Origin: Micrococcales bacterium
Lineage (GTDB): Bacteria; Actinomycetota; Actinomycetes; Actinomycetales; Cellulomonadaceae
Length of the DNA: 64,000 nt
Assembly: GCA_009785115.1 (NCBI GenBank)
Contig: WQWY01000007.1
Location: 57,075 to 121,074, forward strand
Reading direction: 5' to 3'
The position numbers and the translations under genes are program-made. The number at the start of each line of letters is the position of its first letter. Positions within the stretch are counted from its first letter, which is position 1. Shown piece by piece: positions 54,695 through 63,645 of this stretch. Below the pieces are notes generated by a model that made no database searches, was not told the DNA's origin, and saw only the letters and a list, made by a program, of their open reading frames with translations.

Positions 54695-55177
54695 ATGGTG
54701 TCGCACGACAGGTGGAGCAGCGCTCTCGCGCAGATCGACGCCCTCGCCGACCAAGGAAAAGAGGTCAAAGAGATGGCGAAGAACGCCCAAGACGCGATGG
54801 CTGGCCAAGGGGGCGCGCGTCTGATCGGGGTAGAGTACGACGAGAACAGCCTCCCTGTGCGTCTTACCTTGACCGGCGAAGGCTGGCGTGCCACGTCGGA
54901 CGAGCTGGCGGTAGAGGTCAGTCGCGAGATCATCGGCACGATGATCGGTGACCTTCTCGCACGTGGCGCTCAGAGGCCAGACGGCGACATGGAACCCGTT
55001 CTCGTGCGGGGAGACAACGGTTGCGCGACGGTCGAGGTGGTCGCTGGTGTCCCGGTGAGGATCGCTTTCGTACCAGGCGTCGACCCGCGACGAAGGTGGA
55101 ACGAGGTGTCGCGAGATGTCGTCGGTATCATCAGGAGGCTCGTCGACGTCCCACCCACCAAAGAAGGAGGTCGGTAG
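54695..55177 (+). CDS. YbaB/EbfC-like protein of the WXG100-type cluster
   Basis: A 160-residue protein. The N-terminal helix (about 5-38, ALAQIDALADQGKEVKEMAKNA) followed by a sheet region (ARLIGVEYDENSLPVRLTLTG) and a second helix looks like the YbaB/EbfC fold; related proteins (EspD-like) often occur in type VII secretion clusters. The C-terminal 60 residues are not recognised. Its stop shares one base with the next gene's GTG. Function in the cluster is unknown. Confidence 0.55.
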   Translation: MVSHDRWSSALAQIDALADQGKEVKEMAKNAQDAMAGQGGARLIGVEYDENSLPVRLTLTGEGWRATSDELAVEVSREIIGTMIGDLLARGAQRPDGDMEPVLVRGDNGCATVEVVAGVPVRIAFVPGVDPRRRWNEVSRDVVGIIRRLVDVPPTKEGGR

Positions 55178-55584
55178 TGGCTGAGGAATACCGCGACACC
55201 GAGGCCTTGAGGCAGGACGCGAGGCAGTGGGAGACCTGGGCTGACAAGTGCGCGAGGATCGCCGGGATGACGGGCGGCACCGCACACCTCAGCATCGGCA
55301 CGAAGACCGCGAACCGCTGGGCCGCTGACGATCTCCACTCGGCCGCGACGAGAGCGGACTGGTCGTCCTACGACGGCGCGGACACCGTCAAAGAGGCCTA
55401 CCTAGAGCTCGTCTCGAACGTCGCCCACTACTACGCGACCGGAAGCGCCGTCATGGAGTCCATCGCTCGTCGGCTGTTGAACATCGTGCTGATCGTTCTC
55501 GAAGCAGAAGGCGCCGCGGACGACGAGATCTTTGCCGTGCTCCGCCAGATGGATGAGCTCCCCCGAGGCATTGCTCGTTCATAG
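55177..55584 (+). CDS. Helical protein of the WXG100-type cluster
   Basis: A 135-residue, mainly helical protein without recognised family. It starts at a GTG that overlaps the previous stop by one base. The N-terminal DTEALRQDARQWETWADKC helix and the middle DWSSYDGADTVKEAYLELV resemble ESX-secreted helical proteins with a W-x-x-(Y)DG turn. Composition and spacing say it is co-transcribed with its neighbours. Confidence in coding is good, in function low. Confidence 0.55.
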   Translation: MAEEYRDTEALRQDARQWETWADKCARIAGMTGGTAHLSIGTKTANRWAADDLHSAATRADWSSYDGADTVKEAYLELVSNVAHYYATGSAVMESIARRLLNIVLIVLEAEGAADDEIFAVLRQMDELPRGIARS

Positions 55585-55609
55585 CACCACGAAAGATAGA
55601 GAGAACAAG

Positions 55610-56428
55610 ATGAGCGAAGACGGGAACCACCTGCTAGAACAGGTAGCCAAGACCCGAACCAAGGCCAAAGACGTGTACCGTCGCGCCGACCCCATCGCCA
55701 GGCGGCTGACCGAGGACGCCGCGAGAGCCACCGTGCCAGGCTGGGACCAGCTGCCCGGATGGGTACGCGACCAATGGGTGAACACGAGAGCCACGCCCAC
55801 CGCCCACGCGATCAAAGGCGCCTCCCTGATGATCCTCGGCGCCTGCGACCTGGCCGAAGACATCATCCCACCTAGCCTCGGCTCCCAAACCGCGCTCAGA
55901 GAAGTGAGCACGATGGTCAGCGACGCGGAATCGACAGGTCACGCCGCCGCAGGAACAGTCGTCGGCGACGTAGGTCGTCTACACAAAGAACTTTTTAGAG
56001 CCGACGACAACATCCTCCCAGCGATGCTGGGATCAGGGTGGTCAGGCGACCCGGTGAGAGACTCATACCATGACACAATTTCGATGGAACAGCATCAGCT
56101 ATCGCCAGAGAAACAGTTTTTGCAGGCGATAAAAAAGATCCCGGAAGCATGGGCGGATTCTCTCCTGCAGTTCAACTCTGATTTGTCGCTGTTCGTGGGG
56201 TCGATCGTCGTTGCGATGGCCAGCCTGGGTGTTGCTCTGGCGACATGGTACACGGTGGGGGTTGGAACAGCAGCGCTCTTGACGCATCTCGCGTCTGCTA
56301 TTGTCGCTCTGGGCTCGGCGGTCAAATTGATGCTTGATCAGATGATCTCGATCAGGACAGTCATCACAGCTGCAGGGACAGCGATCGAAGAGTGGGTCAA
56401 CCCTCGTAATTTTGGCATCGAGGCATAG
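55610..56428 (+). CDS. WXG-like protein with C-terminal hydrophobic region
   Basis: A 272-residue protein. The first two-thirds are helical and contain a WSG turn (MLGSGWSGDPVRDSYHD, near residue 143) as in WXG proteins; residues about 192-240 form two hydrophobic segments (SLFVGSIVVAMASLGVALATW and TAALLTHLASAIVALGSAV). It could be a membrane-inserting secreted protein or a pore-like effector; neither is shown. It lies 25 bp after the previous gene and is followed 2 bp later by the first of two membrane-anchored paralogues. Confidence 0.55.
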   Translation: MSEDGNHLLEQVAKTRTKAKDVYRRADPIARRLTEDAARATVPGWDQLPGWVRDQWVNTRATPTAHAIKGASLMILGACDLAEDIIPPSLGSQTALREVSTMVSDAESTGHAAAGTVVGDVGRLHKELFRADDNILPAMLGSGWSGDPVRDSYHDTISMEQHQLSPEKQFLQAIKKIPEAWADSLLQFNSDLSLFVGSIVVAMASLGVALATWYTVGVGTAALLTHLASAIVALGSAVKLMLDQMISIRTVITAAGTAIEEWVNPRNFGIEA

Positions 56429-56430
56429 AG

Positions 56431-57150
56431 ATGGCGCGCGTCTTCGACAACTCGGACCCCTCCGATCCAAAAGTTCGGCTCAAGCGGTGCCTCCAGTGGA
56501 TGAATCGCGCTCTCCTCGTCGTTTTATCGGCACTCGTCGCGTATTTCGTGTGGATGCAGATCGTGTTCTTTGTTCTCCCGCACGTGGACAACCCTCGCGC
56601 CGAGGCGATGACCTACCTGGAGGCGCTCGCGGATGGTGACGCAGACCGAGCGATGCTGCTGAGCCGGGCGGGACTTTCGAGCGAGGAAGATTTTTCGCTC
56701 CTCACCAACGAGGTTTTTGATGGGGCCGTAGAACGGATGTCTGACCATCGAATCGAGGGGGTTCGGAGAGCGACATTTCTTAATGGTGACTGTCGCGACG
56801 CTCGCGTAGAGGTCAGCTTCTCGCTCGACGGAAAGCGCTCCACTCGAACCTTGAATTTCGCTAAGATTAACAATGAATGGACGCTCTGCTGGGGGCTCGA
56901 GGCTCCGTTCATTATCACTTTTAACTGCCGTTCAGAAGGTGACCCGATCCCTCTCGTCACGGTCTCAGGTGTTGAGATTCCATGGCAAAGAAGGTCAGAG
57001 TTCCTCCTCTACCCGGCGGTTTATCGAGTAGAGGTCACCTCGGAGGAGGCGACTCTCTTTGACGACCGCTATGGCAGAAACCCTGCTGTCGATGTCGTGT
57101 TGAACGGGAACATGGAAGCAGTTCACTTCTGCCTGCGCGAGGACGAGTGA
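56431..57150 (+). CDS. Membrane-anchored protein, tandem paralogue 1
   Basis: A 239-residue protein with one hydrophobic helix at about 27-50 and an outward domain. It is a paralogue of the next gene; both share P-x-V-D-x-PRAEAM-x-YLEA-x-ADGDAE/D, SLLTNEV, AVERxSDxRI, and a C-terminal YPxxYRVE ... FCL-x-E/N-E. The PRAEAMxYLEALADGD segment resembles the DUF4878/NTF2-like proteins that sit on the outer side of the membrane. Composition is lower in GC than the core genome. Two Cys pairs may form disulfides. Confidence 0.65.
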   Translation: MARVFDNSDPSDPKVRLKRCLQWMNRALLVVLSALVAYFVWMQIVFFVLPHVDNPRAEAMTYLEALADGDADRAMLLSRAGLSSEEDFSLLTNEVFDGAVERMSDHRIEGVRRATFLNGDCRDARVEVSFSLDGKRSTRTLNFAKINNEWTLCWGLEAPFIITFNCRSEGDPIPLVTVSGVEIPWQRRSEFLLYPAVYRVEVTSEEATLFDDRYGRNPAVDVVLNGNMEAVHFCLREDE

Positions 57151-57154
57151 TGTC

Positions 57155-57871
57155 GTGAACAAGTATCGCAGAGAAACTCACCCTGATGCAGAAACGCGTC
57201 AGTGGCGGGCGCTCTACGGCCTAAGCATCGTTGCTGTCATGTTCATGATCCTGAGTTTTGCTTGGGTTGCCATCGTACTCTATATAGTCCCTGAGGTGGA
57301 CACTCCTCGTGCCGAGGCGATGGCCTACCTCGAGGCGATCGCTGACGGCGACGCAGAGCTCGCAGCGCTGCTGAGCGTCGGCGATTTTCCACCGGAAGAC
57401 TCGGACTCGTCGCTCCTCACTAATGAAGTTCTTGAGAACGCGGTGGAAAGAATATCTGACTATCGGATCGATGATATATCCAGAGCGTACTTTCTCGATG
57501 GTCGCTGCGGCGATACTTGGGCGAAAGTCAGTTACACCCTGGGCGGGGAGCGGCATTCTGGCCGGCTGCTCTTCGTCAAGGAGCGCACCGGTTGGGTAGT
57601 GTGTGATGGCCTGCTGAGCTCTCTGGATATCGTCTTCGCTTGCTACACCCTCGGCAAACCAACCCGGGTTGCACCGACAACGGTGTCAGGTGTCGCGATC
57701 CCCGAACAAAGAGTGTCGACCCTGGCCCTCTATCCAGGCATCTATCGAGTCGAAGCGCCACCGGTCGACGCGGCTCACTTCGAGGAAAACTTCGACAACA
57801 AGCCTTTTGTTGATGTCGCGATAGGCAGAGGTCCGGAAACGGTTCGGTTCTGCCTGCACGAGAACGAATGA
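57155..57871 (+). CDS. Membrane-anchored protein, tandem paralogue 2
   Basis: A 238-residue paralogue of the preceding gene with the same layout: a membrane helix at about 24-46, the TPRAEAMAYLEAIADGDAE block and the YPGIYRVE end. The two genes are only 4 bp apart and clearly arose by tandem duplication, but are much diverged. It ends the accessory cluster and converges on rnc across 37 bp. Function unknown. Confidence 0.65.
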   Translation: MNKYRRETHPDAETRQWRALYGLSIVAVMFMILSFAWVAIVLYIVPEVDTPRAEAMAYLEAIADGDAELAALLSVGDFPPEDSDSSLLTNEVLENAVERISDYRIDDISRAYFLDGRCGDTWAKVSYTLGGERHSGRLLFVKERTGWVVCDGLLSSLDIVFACYTLGKPTRVAPTTVSGVAIPEQRVSTLALYPGIYRVEAPPVDAAHFEENFDNKPFVDVAIGRGPETVRFCLHENE

Positions 57872-57908
57872 TGCGTCCCTGTACGCGAACCCCGGGCGAA
57901 GGTAGGAG

Positions 57909-58640
57909 TCAGGCCTCGGGGAGGTCGGGGGGCGTGCTGTCGAGGAGCAGGTAGGCCTGCTCGGCGGCCTTCTGCTCGGCGATCTTCTTCGCCGAGCCCA
58001 CACCGGTCCCGAAGACGGTGATGCCCAGCAAGACGTGGGCGGTGAAGGAGCGTTGGTGGTCGGGGCCTTCCCCCGTCACCTCGTAGGAGGGGGCGCCTAG
58101 GCCGCGAGATGCGGCGAGCTCTTGGAGCGACGTCTTCCAGTCCAGGGCGGCGCCCAGGTCGGTGGCGGCGTGCAAGGTGGAGCCGACCAGGCGGAGCACC
58201 AGGGCGCGGGCGACCTCGAGGCCGTGGGCCAGGTAGACGGCGCCGAGCACGGCTTCCAGCGTGTCGGAGAGGATCGAGTCCTTGTCCCGGCCGCCAGTAC
58301 CCAGCTCGCCCTTGCCGAGAAGCACGAACGAGCCCAGGTCCAGCGTGCGGGCCACCCCGGCGAGGGCGCGCTGCGACACCGTGGCCGCCCGCATCTTCGC
58401 CAGGTCACCCTCGGAGTGGTCAGCCAGGGTGCGGTACAGGTGCTCGGTGACCACCAGCCCCAGCACGGTGTCGCCGAGGAACTCCAGGCGCTCGTTGGTG
58501 GGGATGCCACCGGCCTCGTGGGCGAAAGAGCGGTGGGTCAGCGCCAGCACCAGAAGCTCGGGGTCGAGATCGACCCCGAGCTGTTCCAGCAGCGCCCCCG
58601 GCGGGCTGGGACGGCCGTCCGACTGGTGGCGGGCCATCAC
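57909..58640 (-). CDS. rnc: Ribonuclease III
   Basis: A 243-residue RNase III. The endonuclease domain has NERLEFLGDTVLG and the second metal site DTLEAVLGAVYL; the C-terminal dsRNA-binding domain (about 165-235) contains DWKTSLQELAASRG and SAKKIAEQKAAEQAYLLL. It processes rRNA precursors and structured mRNAs. Start may be this GTG or the ATG one codon in. It is the last gene of the tight rpmF-DUF177 group on this strand. Confidence 0.95.
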   Translation of the reverse strand: MMARHQSDGRPSPPGALLEQLGVDLDPELLVLALTHRSFAHEAGGIPTNERLEFLGDTVLGLVVTEHLYRTLADHSEGDLAKMRAATVSQRALAGVARTLDLGSFVLLGKGELGTGGRDKDSILSDTLEAVLGAVYLAHGLEVARALVLRLVGSTLHAATDLGAALDWKTSLQELAASRGLGAPSYEVTGEGPDHQRSFTAHVLLGITVFGTGVGSAKKIAEQKAAEQAYLLLDSTPPDLPEA

Positions 58641-58647
58641 CCAGCGG

Positions 58648-58845
58648 TCAGTAGGTCTCGTGCTCGCTGCGCACGGCCTGAGCGTAGGTACGCTCGCCGT
58701 AGGCCCCGCAGGACGGGCACGCGGTGTGCGGGCGACGCGCGGAGCCGCAGCGCGGGCAGGTGCTCAGGGCGACCGGAGCGGCCTTCCACTGCGAGCGGCG
58801 GGCACGGGTGTTGGCTCGCGACATCTTCCGCTTGGGAACCGCCAT
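58648..58845 (-). CDS. rpmF: 50S ribosomal protein L32
   Basis: A 65-residue bL32 beginning MAVPKRKMSRANTRARRSQW. It keeps both Cys pairs of the zinc-ribbon form (CPRCG and CPSCG), so it is the zinc-dependent paralogue. It fits between DUF177 (2-bp gap) and rnc (7-bp gap). Confidence 0.96.
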   Translation of the reverse strand: MAVPKRKMSRANTRARRSQWKAAPVALSTCPRCGSARRPHTACPSCGAYGERTYAQAVRSEHETY

Positions 58846-58847
58846 CG

Positions 58848-59471
58848 TCAGCCTTCTTCCTTGGTCTTGTCGTGGCCCGGCAGGGCGGTCAGGGCCGCCC
58901 AGCGCGGGTCGTACGTCTCGTGCACGTGGCCCGGGTGGTCCGCCAGCCGCACCCCGCACTCGACGCACAGGCCAGGGCAGTCGTCGCGGCACAGCGGACC
59001 GAACGGCAGCACCGGCACGATCGCGTCCCGCAGCACGGGTTCGAGATCGGCCAGGTCGCCGTCGAGCTCACGAAGGTCCTCGTCCTCGTCGCCGTCGGCG
59101 ACCGCGGCCTGACGCTCAGGGTAGACGAACAGCTCCTGCAACCGGACCTCGACGGGAACGTCGACCCGGTCCAGACAGCGCACGCACTCCCCGACCGCCT
59201 GACCCCGGACGTCACCGGTGACCAGGACACCCTCCGTGACCGCCTCGAGCCGGAGGTCCAGCTCGAGGTCCGTCCCCGGGGGGATGCCGACCACCGCCGT
59301 GCCGAGATCGTCAGGAGCGGCCACGACCCTCTGCACCAGCCTGGTCGATCCGGGCCGCCGCCCCAGGTCGTGCACGTCGAGCACGAGGGGCGAACGTGGA
59401 TCGAGGTGGACCGGGCGCACGTCGTGGTTCTCCTCGTCGATCTCGGCCCGTACCGCGTTCGGCAGGACCAA
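58848..59471 (-). CDS. DUF177/YceD family protein
   Basis: A 207-residue YceD-family protein. The conserved GECVRCLDRV motif is at about residue 113, and the late CRDDCPGLCVECG cluster is the second Cys pair set, probably metal-binding. YceD is linked to rRNA processing because of constant pairing with rpmF. The start is a TTG supported by a TAAACT -10 box 6 nt upstream, giving a leaderless transcript for DUF177-rpmF-rnc. Confidence 0.85.
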   Translation of the reverse strand: MVLPNAVRAEIDEENHDVRPVHLDPRSPLVLDVHDLGRRPGSTRLVQRVVAAPDDLGTAVVGIPPGTDLELDLRLEAVTEGVLVTGDVRGQAVGECVRCLDRVDVPVEVRLQELFVYPERQAAVADGDEDEDLRELDGDLADLEPVLRDAIVPVLPFGPLCRDDCPGLCVECGVRLADHPGHVHETYDPRWAALTALPGHDKTKEEG

Positions 59472-59562
59472 CGGCGCAGTTTACGCGAACGCCGACGCGG
59501 CGGCCAACTCCCCGTCGCTCGACCGCGCTGAGCCATCAACCGCGCCCAGCGTTCGAGCGTGC

Positions 59563-60039
59563 TCAGCGATCGGGCCCCAGGCGCCCCGCCAGCTTGGCCC
59601 GTCCGGCCTGCACCTGGCTGAGCAGCTTGCCGAGGTCGATCTCAAAGCTCGCCAACCGCTGGTCGCAGTAGTCGTCGGCGTCGCGCCGCAGATCCTCGGC
59701 CTCCGCCTTGGCCTCCCGGAGAATCTCCTGGGCGCGAGCCCTCGCCTCCACGATCACCGGCTCGGCCTCGACCAGACGTGCCGCGTGGTTGCGCGCCTCG
59801 GCGACGATGCGCTCCGCGTCAGCCCTGGCCGACGCACGCTGGGCGTCAGCCGCGGCGATCACCTCGTCGGCGGCGCGCAGCTGACCTGGAAGGGCGTCAC
59901 GCACCTCGGAGACCAGCGCCAGCAGCTCGGCCCGGTTGACGATCACCGACGCCGACATCGGCATGGCCCGCGCGCTGGCCACCGCCTCCTCCATCGCGTC
60001 CAGAATCCCTGTCACGCCCTGGGTACGTGCCTCGCTCAT
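59563..60039 (-). CDS. SepIVA-like coiled-coil cell division protein (DivIVA family)
   Basis: A 158-residue protein, almost wholly coiled coil (about 50-140, rich in Ala, Glu and Arg with a heptad look: AERIVAEARNHAARLVEAE). In mycobacteria the DivIVA-like septation factor SepIVA is encoded at the same spot next to DUF177 and rnc, and this position plus the size argues for orthology. SepIVA acts in septum and cell-wall placement. Its ATG overlaps the coaD stop (4 bp). Confidence 0.75.
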   Translation of the reverse strand: MSEARTQGVTGILDAMEEAVASARAMPMSASVIVNRAELLALVSEVRDALPGQLRAADEVIAAADAQRASARADAERIVAEARNHAARLVEAEPVIVEARARAQEILREAKAEAEDLRRDADDYCDQRLASFEIDLGKLLSQVQAGRAKLAGRLGPDR

Positions 60040-60524
60040 CGTCGCCCCTCGTCCGCGAGCGCCTCGCGCACCGCCCGCGCCACGGGAGCCGGCACCAGGT
60101 CGTCGATACGCCCGCCGTAGCGGGCCACGTCCTTCACCAAGGAGGACGCGATGTGGATCAGCGACTGGTCACCGGCGAGGAACACCGTCTCCACCCCCGA
60201 CAGGTGCCGGTTCATCAACGCCATGGGCACCTCCGCGTCGATGTCAGAGGGCCCGCGCAGGCCCTTGACCACCGCGCACGCGCCGACCTCGCGCAGATAG
60301 TCCGCCAAGAGGCCAGGGACCAGCCCGACCCGGGCGCCCGGGAGGTCGGCCACCACCTCGGTGGCCAGCGCGACCCGACGCTCCGGCGTCAGCAGCGGGT
60401 TCTTCGACGTGTTGGCCGCGACGGCGACCACCACCTCGTCGAACATGGTCAAGGCCCGGCGGACGACGTCCACGTGGCCGAACGTGATCGGGTCGAACGA
60501 CCCTGGGCAGACTGCGATACGCAC
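60036..60524 (-). CDS. coaD: Phosphopantetheine adenylyltransferase
   Basis: A 162-residue CoaD. It starts MRIAVCPGSFDPITFGHVD with the T/HxGH nucleotidyltransferase motif and ends with the ISSTxVK-like block in IASSLVKDVARYGG. It makes dephospho-CoA, the fourth step of CoA synthesis. It precedes the SepIVA-like gene and follows rsmD by 65 bp. Confidence 0.96.
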   Translation of the reverse strand: MRIAVCPGSFDPITFGHVDVVRRALTMFDEVVVAVAANTSKNPLLTPERRVALATEVVADLPGARVGLVPGLLADYLREVGACAVVKGLRGPSDIDAEVPMALMNRHLSGVETVFLAGDQSLIHIASSLVKDVARYGGRIDDLVPAPVARAVREALADEGRR

Positions 60525-60589
60525 ACCCCCAACTTAGTAGGTCGCGCGAACAGCGAGCGCCTACCCCGCCCCGCCTGGGCACGCGACCT

Positions 60590-61141
60590 CTACGCCGAGC
60601 GGCGGGCGGTCCACACGTGCGTCTCACCATGACGGCGGTCGTCGTCCGCCTCCAGGCCCGGCGGCCAGCGCAGCGGGGCGTCTCGGGTCGAGCGCTCGAC
60701 CACCACGACAGCACCCGGTGCGCAGACGTCCGAGACGGCGACGAGCACGTCGGCCAGGTCGTCGGCACCCAGCGCATAGGGCGGGTCGAGCAGCACCAGG
60801 TCGAAAGCCCCGACGGCGTGGGCGAGATAGCGCTCGGCCTTGACCGGCGCGACCTCGACCGTGCCGGACAGGCCGAGAGAGCGGACGTTGGCCCGGCACA
60901 CCCGGGCCGCGGCGGGGTCTGACTCGACGAGCACGACCCGCGTCGCGCCACGGCTGGCCGCCTCCAGCCCTAGGGCCCCCGAGCCCGCGTACAGGTCGAG
61001 CACCTGGGCGTCGGCCACCGCCCCGAGATGCTCCAGCCGGGAGAAGAGCGCCTCACGGACCCGTTCGCTGGTGGGCCGGGTGCCCTGCGGCGGGACGGCG
61101 AGCGTCCGCCCGCCGACGGTGCCGGCGACGATCCTGGTCAC
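60590..61141 (-). CDS. rsmD: 16S rRNA (guanine-966-N2)-methyltransferase RsmD
   Basis: A 183-residue RsmD. SAM-binding VLDLYAGSGALGLEAASRGA (about 46-65) and the catalytic DPPY (LVLLDPPYAL) are intact, as is the N-terminal RPTSERVREALF. It methylates G966 of 16S rRNA. Its start overlaps the stop of the DUF6297 gene upstream (4 bp). Confidence 0.94.
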   Translation of the reverse strand: MTRIVAGTVGGRTLAVPPQGTRPTSERVREALFSRLEHLGAVADAQVLDLYAGSGALGLEAASRGATRVVLVESDPAAARVCRANVRSLGLSGTVEVAPVKAERYLAHAVGAFDLVLLDPPYALGADDLADVLVAVSDVCAPGAVVVVERSTRDAPLRWPPGLEADDDRRHGETHVWTARRSA

Positions 61142-62844
61142 CGACGCCCAGCCTGCGCCTGCGCGGCCTTGCGCTGCTCGTCGGCCTCCTTCTGGGCGTC
61201 CAGCATGCGTTCGGTGAACGTCTTGGTGGAGGTCGAGGAGGCCACCATCACCGCGATCAGCGCGGTGAGCACCTGCGCCATCACGAGAACCTGCGTGACG
61301 TGCCCCAGCACCAGCGCGATCCAGGTGGGCAGCAGGCCCAGCACCACGATGTCAGGCCCGCGCGCCAGCACCGCGCCGACGCCGGTCGGCAGCGCGCCGA
61401 ACGGCGTGGACACCAGCGTCGAGCTCCAGTCCGGGGCAGGACGGTAGGCGGCACGCACCGCGGCGGCGGCCCAGGCGAGCACCCCGGGCAGCGCGAGGGC
61501 GAGCCAGCCCAGGGGGTCACCGAGCCAGCGTCCGATCGCGGCGAACACCACCAGCGACCACACGGTCATGACCATGCCCGGCACCATCATCCGCGCCCGG
61601 CGGGCCGTCTTCGGGTCCAACGGCAGCAAGCGGTCCAGGATCGGGGCCATCTCCGCCCGCCGAGACCCCTCGGCCGAGGCAGAGGCCGCGACATACCCGC
61701 CGATCAGCACCGCCATCAGCACCGGGACCTGACCTGACAGCTGCGGCACGACGGTGGCCAGCACAGGGATGGCGATCGCGAGCACCACCTGCACCAGATG
61801 GCGCACCGAGCGGCGCAGCAGCACCAGGTCGGCGGTGACCAGCGCGCTGACCGGGCCTCGCACCGTGCGCAGCCGGGAGACCCAGCGCCGGGCCGCCGGT
61901 GCCGCACCGTCAGACAGCGCCCGGCCGAGCTCGCGGGAGTCCATCGAGACCATCGCACCGACCGCCTGGGCGGCGACAGAGCCGCTCTCGCGCAGCGACG
62001 CCCCCCGGATGCGACCCAGCCTGGAGTCGGTGAACCAGGCCAGAGCGACCGCGAGCGCCGCGATGGCCCCCAGCACGGGCCACGACGGCACCGGCAGGTG
62101 CTCCGGTGTCACCCCGACCCAGGCGAGCACCCCCATGGCCACCGGCACGGCGACCAGCAGCAGGTCACCGGTCAGGGCACCGGCCCGACGGGTGGAACCC
62201 AGCGTCTGCGCCGCCGCCATGCCCAGCACGACGAGCGCGGCCAGCAGGGCACCGGCGATCCCGGCACGCACCACCCGGTCGCCCTGGTCACCCAGCAGCC
62301 CGCCGTCCAGCAGCGCGACGACCACCCCGCCGATGGCGAGCGCGACCAGCGGCAGACGCCTGGCCGCGGGGCGCAGCAGACCGCGACGGTCCACCGGCAG
62401 GCCCAGCCACCACGCGGCCTCGGCACCACCGGCACCGACCGGGCCCAGCCGCCCGGCCAGAGAGACCAGCGTCGCGACGAGGGCCCCGACGAGCACCCCG
62501 ACCAGGGCGGGCAGGCTCACCCCGACCCCGTCGGCGTAGGACACCTCGGGCAGCGACGAGCGCAGTGAACCGGCGACCCCGGCCGCGACAGAGACGCCGA
62601 TCGCCAGGATGATGCCCGCGTAGTAGACGTCGGAGAGCAGCGTGCCGATCTTCGCCCCGGCGCGCTGCTTGGCGGCCTCCTTGGTGTAGCGGCGGATGGA
62701 CGACGACCCTGGCACCTCGCCCAGGTCGGCCTCGGCCACCGCGGGCCAGCCGTCACGGCCGACCGACGCCTCGGGCTCGTCGTGCCACTCAGCCTCGTCC
62801 TGCCACCGGCTCTCGTCGTACCGCTCGTCCTCGTCGTGGCTCAC
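61138..62844 (-). CDS. DUF6297 family membrane protein (ABC transporter membrane part)
   Basis: A 568-residue polytopic protein with about ten or more hydrophobic segments from residue 70 onward, after an acidic, His/Asp/Trp-rich N-terminus. The lead LLSDVYYAGIILAIGVS is typical of the DUF6297 family, which in actinobacteria is encoded next to an ABC ATPase. Its ATG overlaps the ATPase stop (4 bp). The cargo is unknown. Confidence 0.72.
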   Translation of the reverse strand: MSHDEDERYDESRWQDEAEWHDEPEASVGRDGWPAVAEADLGEVPGSSSIRRYTKEAAKQRAGAKIGTLLSDVYYAGIILAIGVSVAAGVAGSLRSSLPEVSYADGVGVSLPALVGVLVGALVATLVSLAGRLGPVGAGGAEAAWWLGLPVDRRGLLRPAARRLPLVALAIGGVVVALLDGGLLGDQGDRVVRAGIAGALLAALVVLGMAAAQTLGSTRRAGALTGDLLLVAVPVAMGVLAWVGVTPEHLPVPSWPVLGAIAALAVALAWFTDSRLGRIRGASLRESGSVAAQAVGAMVSMDSRELGRALSDGAAPAARRWVSRLRTVRGPVSALVTADLVLLRRSVRHLVQVVLAIAIPVLATVVPQLSGQVPVLMAVLIGGYVAASASAEGSRRAEMAPILDRLLPLDPKTARRARMMVPGMVMTVWSLVVFAAIGRWLGDPLGWLALALPGVLAWAAAAVRAAYRPAPDWSSTLVSTPFGALPTGVGAVLARGPDIVVLGLLPTWIALVLGHVTQVLVMAQVLTALIAVMVASSTSTKTFTERMLDAQKEADEQRKAAQAQAGRR

Positions 62845-63536
62845 GACGGCTCCGCCTCGATCCGCGCCGCGGCCTCGTCGGCCTTCAGCAGCGGGGAGCT
62901 GCTGTCGTCGACGTACACCGCCCGGTCAGCCACCGCACGCACCAGCACGGCGTCGTGGGTGGCCATCAGCACGGTGCCGCCCGCCTCTTTCTCGGCGTTG
63001 AGCCTGTCAGCGAGGTCGGCGCGCATGCGCAGGTCCAGCCGTTGCTCTGGCTCGTCGAGCACCAGCAGGGACCGGGGACGCACGAACCCGGCCGCGAGCA
63101 GCAGGCGCCGACGCTGCCCCGACGAGAGCGCGGTCGGCAGCGAGGCGGCGTGCTCGGCGAGGCCGAACTCCTCCAGCAGCTCGGCGACCAGCTCTCGCGC
63201 ACCGAGCATCCCGTGCCCGCGCGCGGTCAGGTACAGGTGCTCGGCGACGGTCAGGCCGGGGAAGTAGGCGTCGTCGTCCAGCACGCTGGAGACCTTCGCC
63301 CGGAACTCCACGTCACGCTCGTCGGGCTCGGCCCCGAGCACCGTGAGAGACCCGCCGGCGGGCTCGATCAGGCCGATCACGGCGCGCAGCACCGTGGACT
63401 TGCCCGCACCGTTCGCCCCGACCAGGGCCAGCGCCCTGCCCTCAGGGAGGTTGAACGACACCGGTGCGCACACCGGCGCGCCGCCGTAGCCGACTAGAAG
63501 CTTGTTCGCCCGCACCACAGACCGCGACTTCGCCAC
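62841..63536 (-). CDS. ABC transporter ATP-binding protein
   Basis: A 231-residue ABC ATPase. Walker A is GANGAGKST, the signature LSSGQRRRLLLAAGF, Walker B LLVLDEPEQRLD, and the switch His in MATHDA. It pairs with the DUF6297 membrane protein. The GTG at 63536 is preferred over that at 63542 because a TAGGCT -10 box lies 6 nt before it. Confidence 0.88.
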   Translation of the reverse strand: MAKSRSVVRANKLLVGYGGAPVCAPVSFNLPEGRALALVGANGAGKSTVLRAVIGLIEPAGGSLTVLGAEPDERDVEFRAKVSSVLDDDAYFPGLTVAEHLYLTARGHGMLGARELVAELLEEFGLAEHAASLPTALSSGQRRRLLLAAGFVRPRSLLVLDEPEQRLDLRMRADLADRLNAEKEAGGTVLMATHDAVLVRAVADRAVYVDDSSSPLLKADEAAARIEAEPS

Positions 63537-63589
63537 CGCCACAGCCTAGCCGGATCGGTGCGGGAGTCTCCTGATCGGTCTCATGAGGC

Positions 63590-63623
63590 TGCGGCCCAGG
63601 CACGTGGTCGCGCCTGGGCCGCA
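63590..63623 (-). terminator. Terminator after the chemotaxis receptor gene
   Basis: A perfect 12-bp stem (TGCGGCCCAGGC/GCCTGGGCCGCA) with a 10-nt loop lies 22 bp beyond the receptor gene stop on the minus strand. Confidence 0.75.
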
Positions 63624-63645
63624 GGAAGCCCGAACCGTCCGGGAG

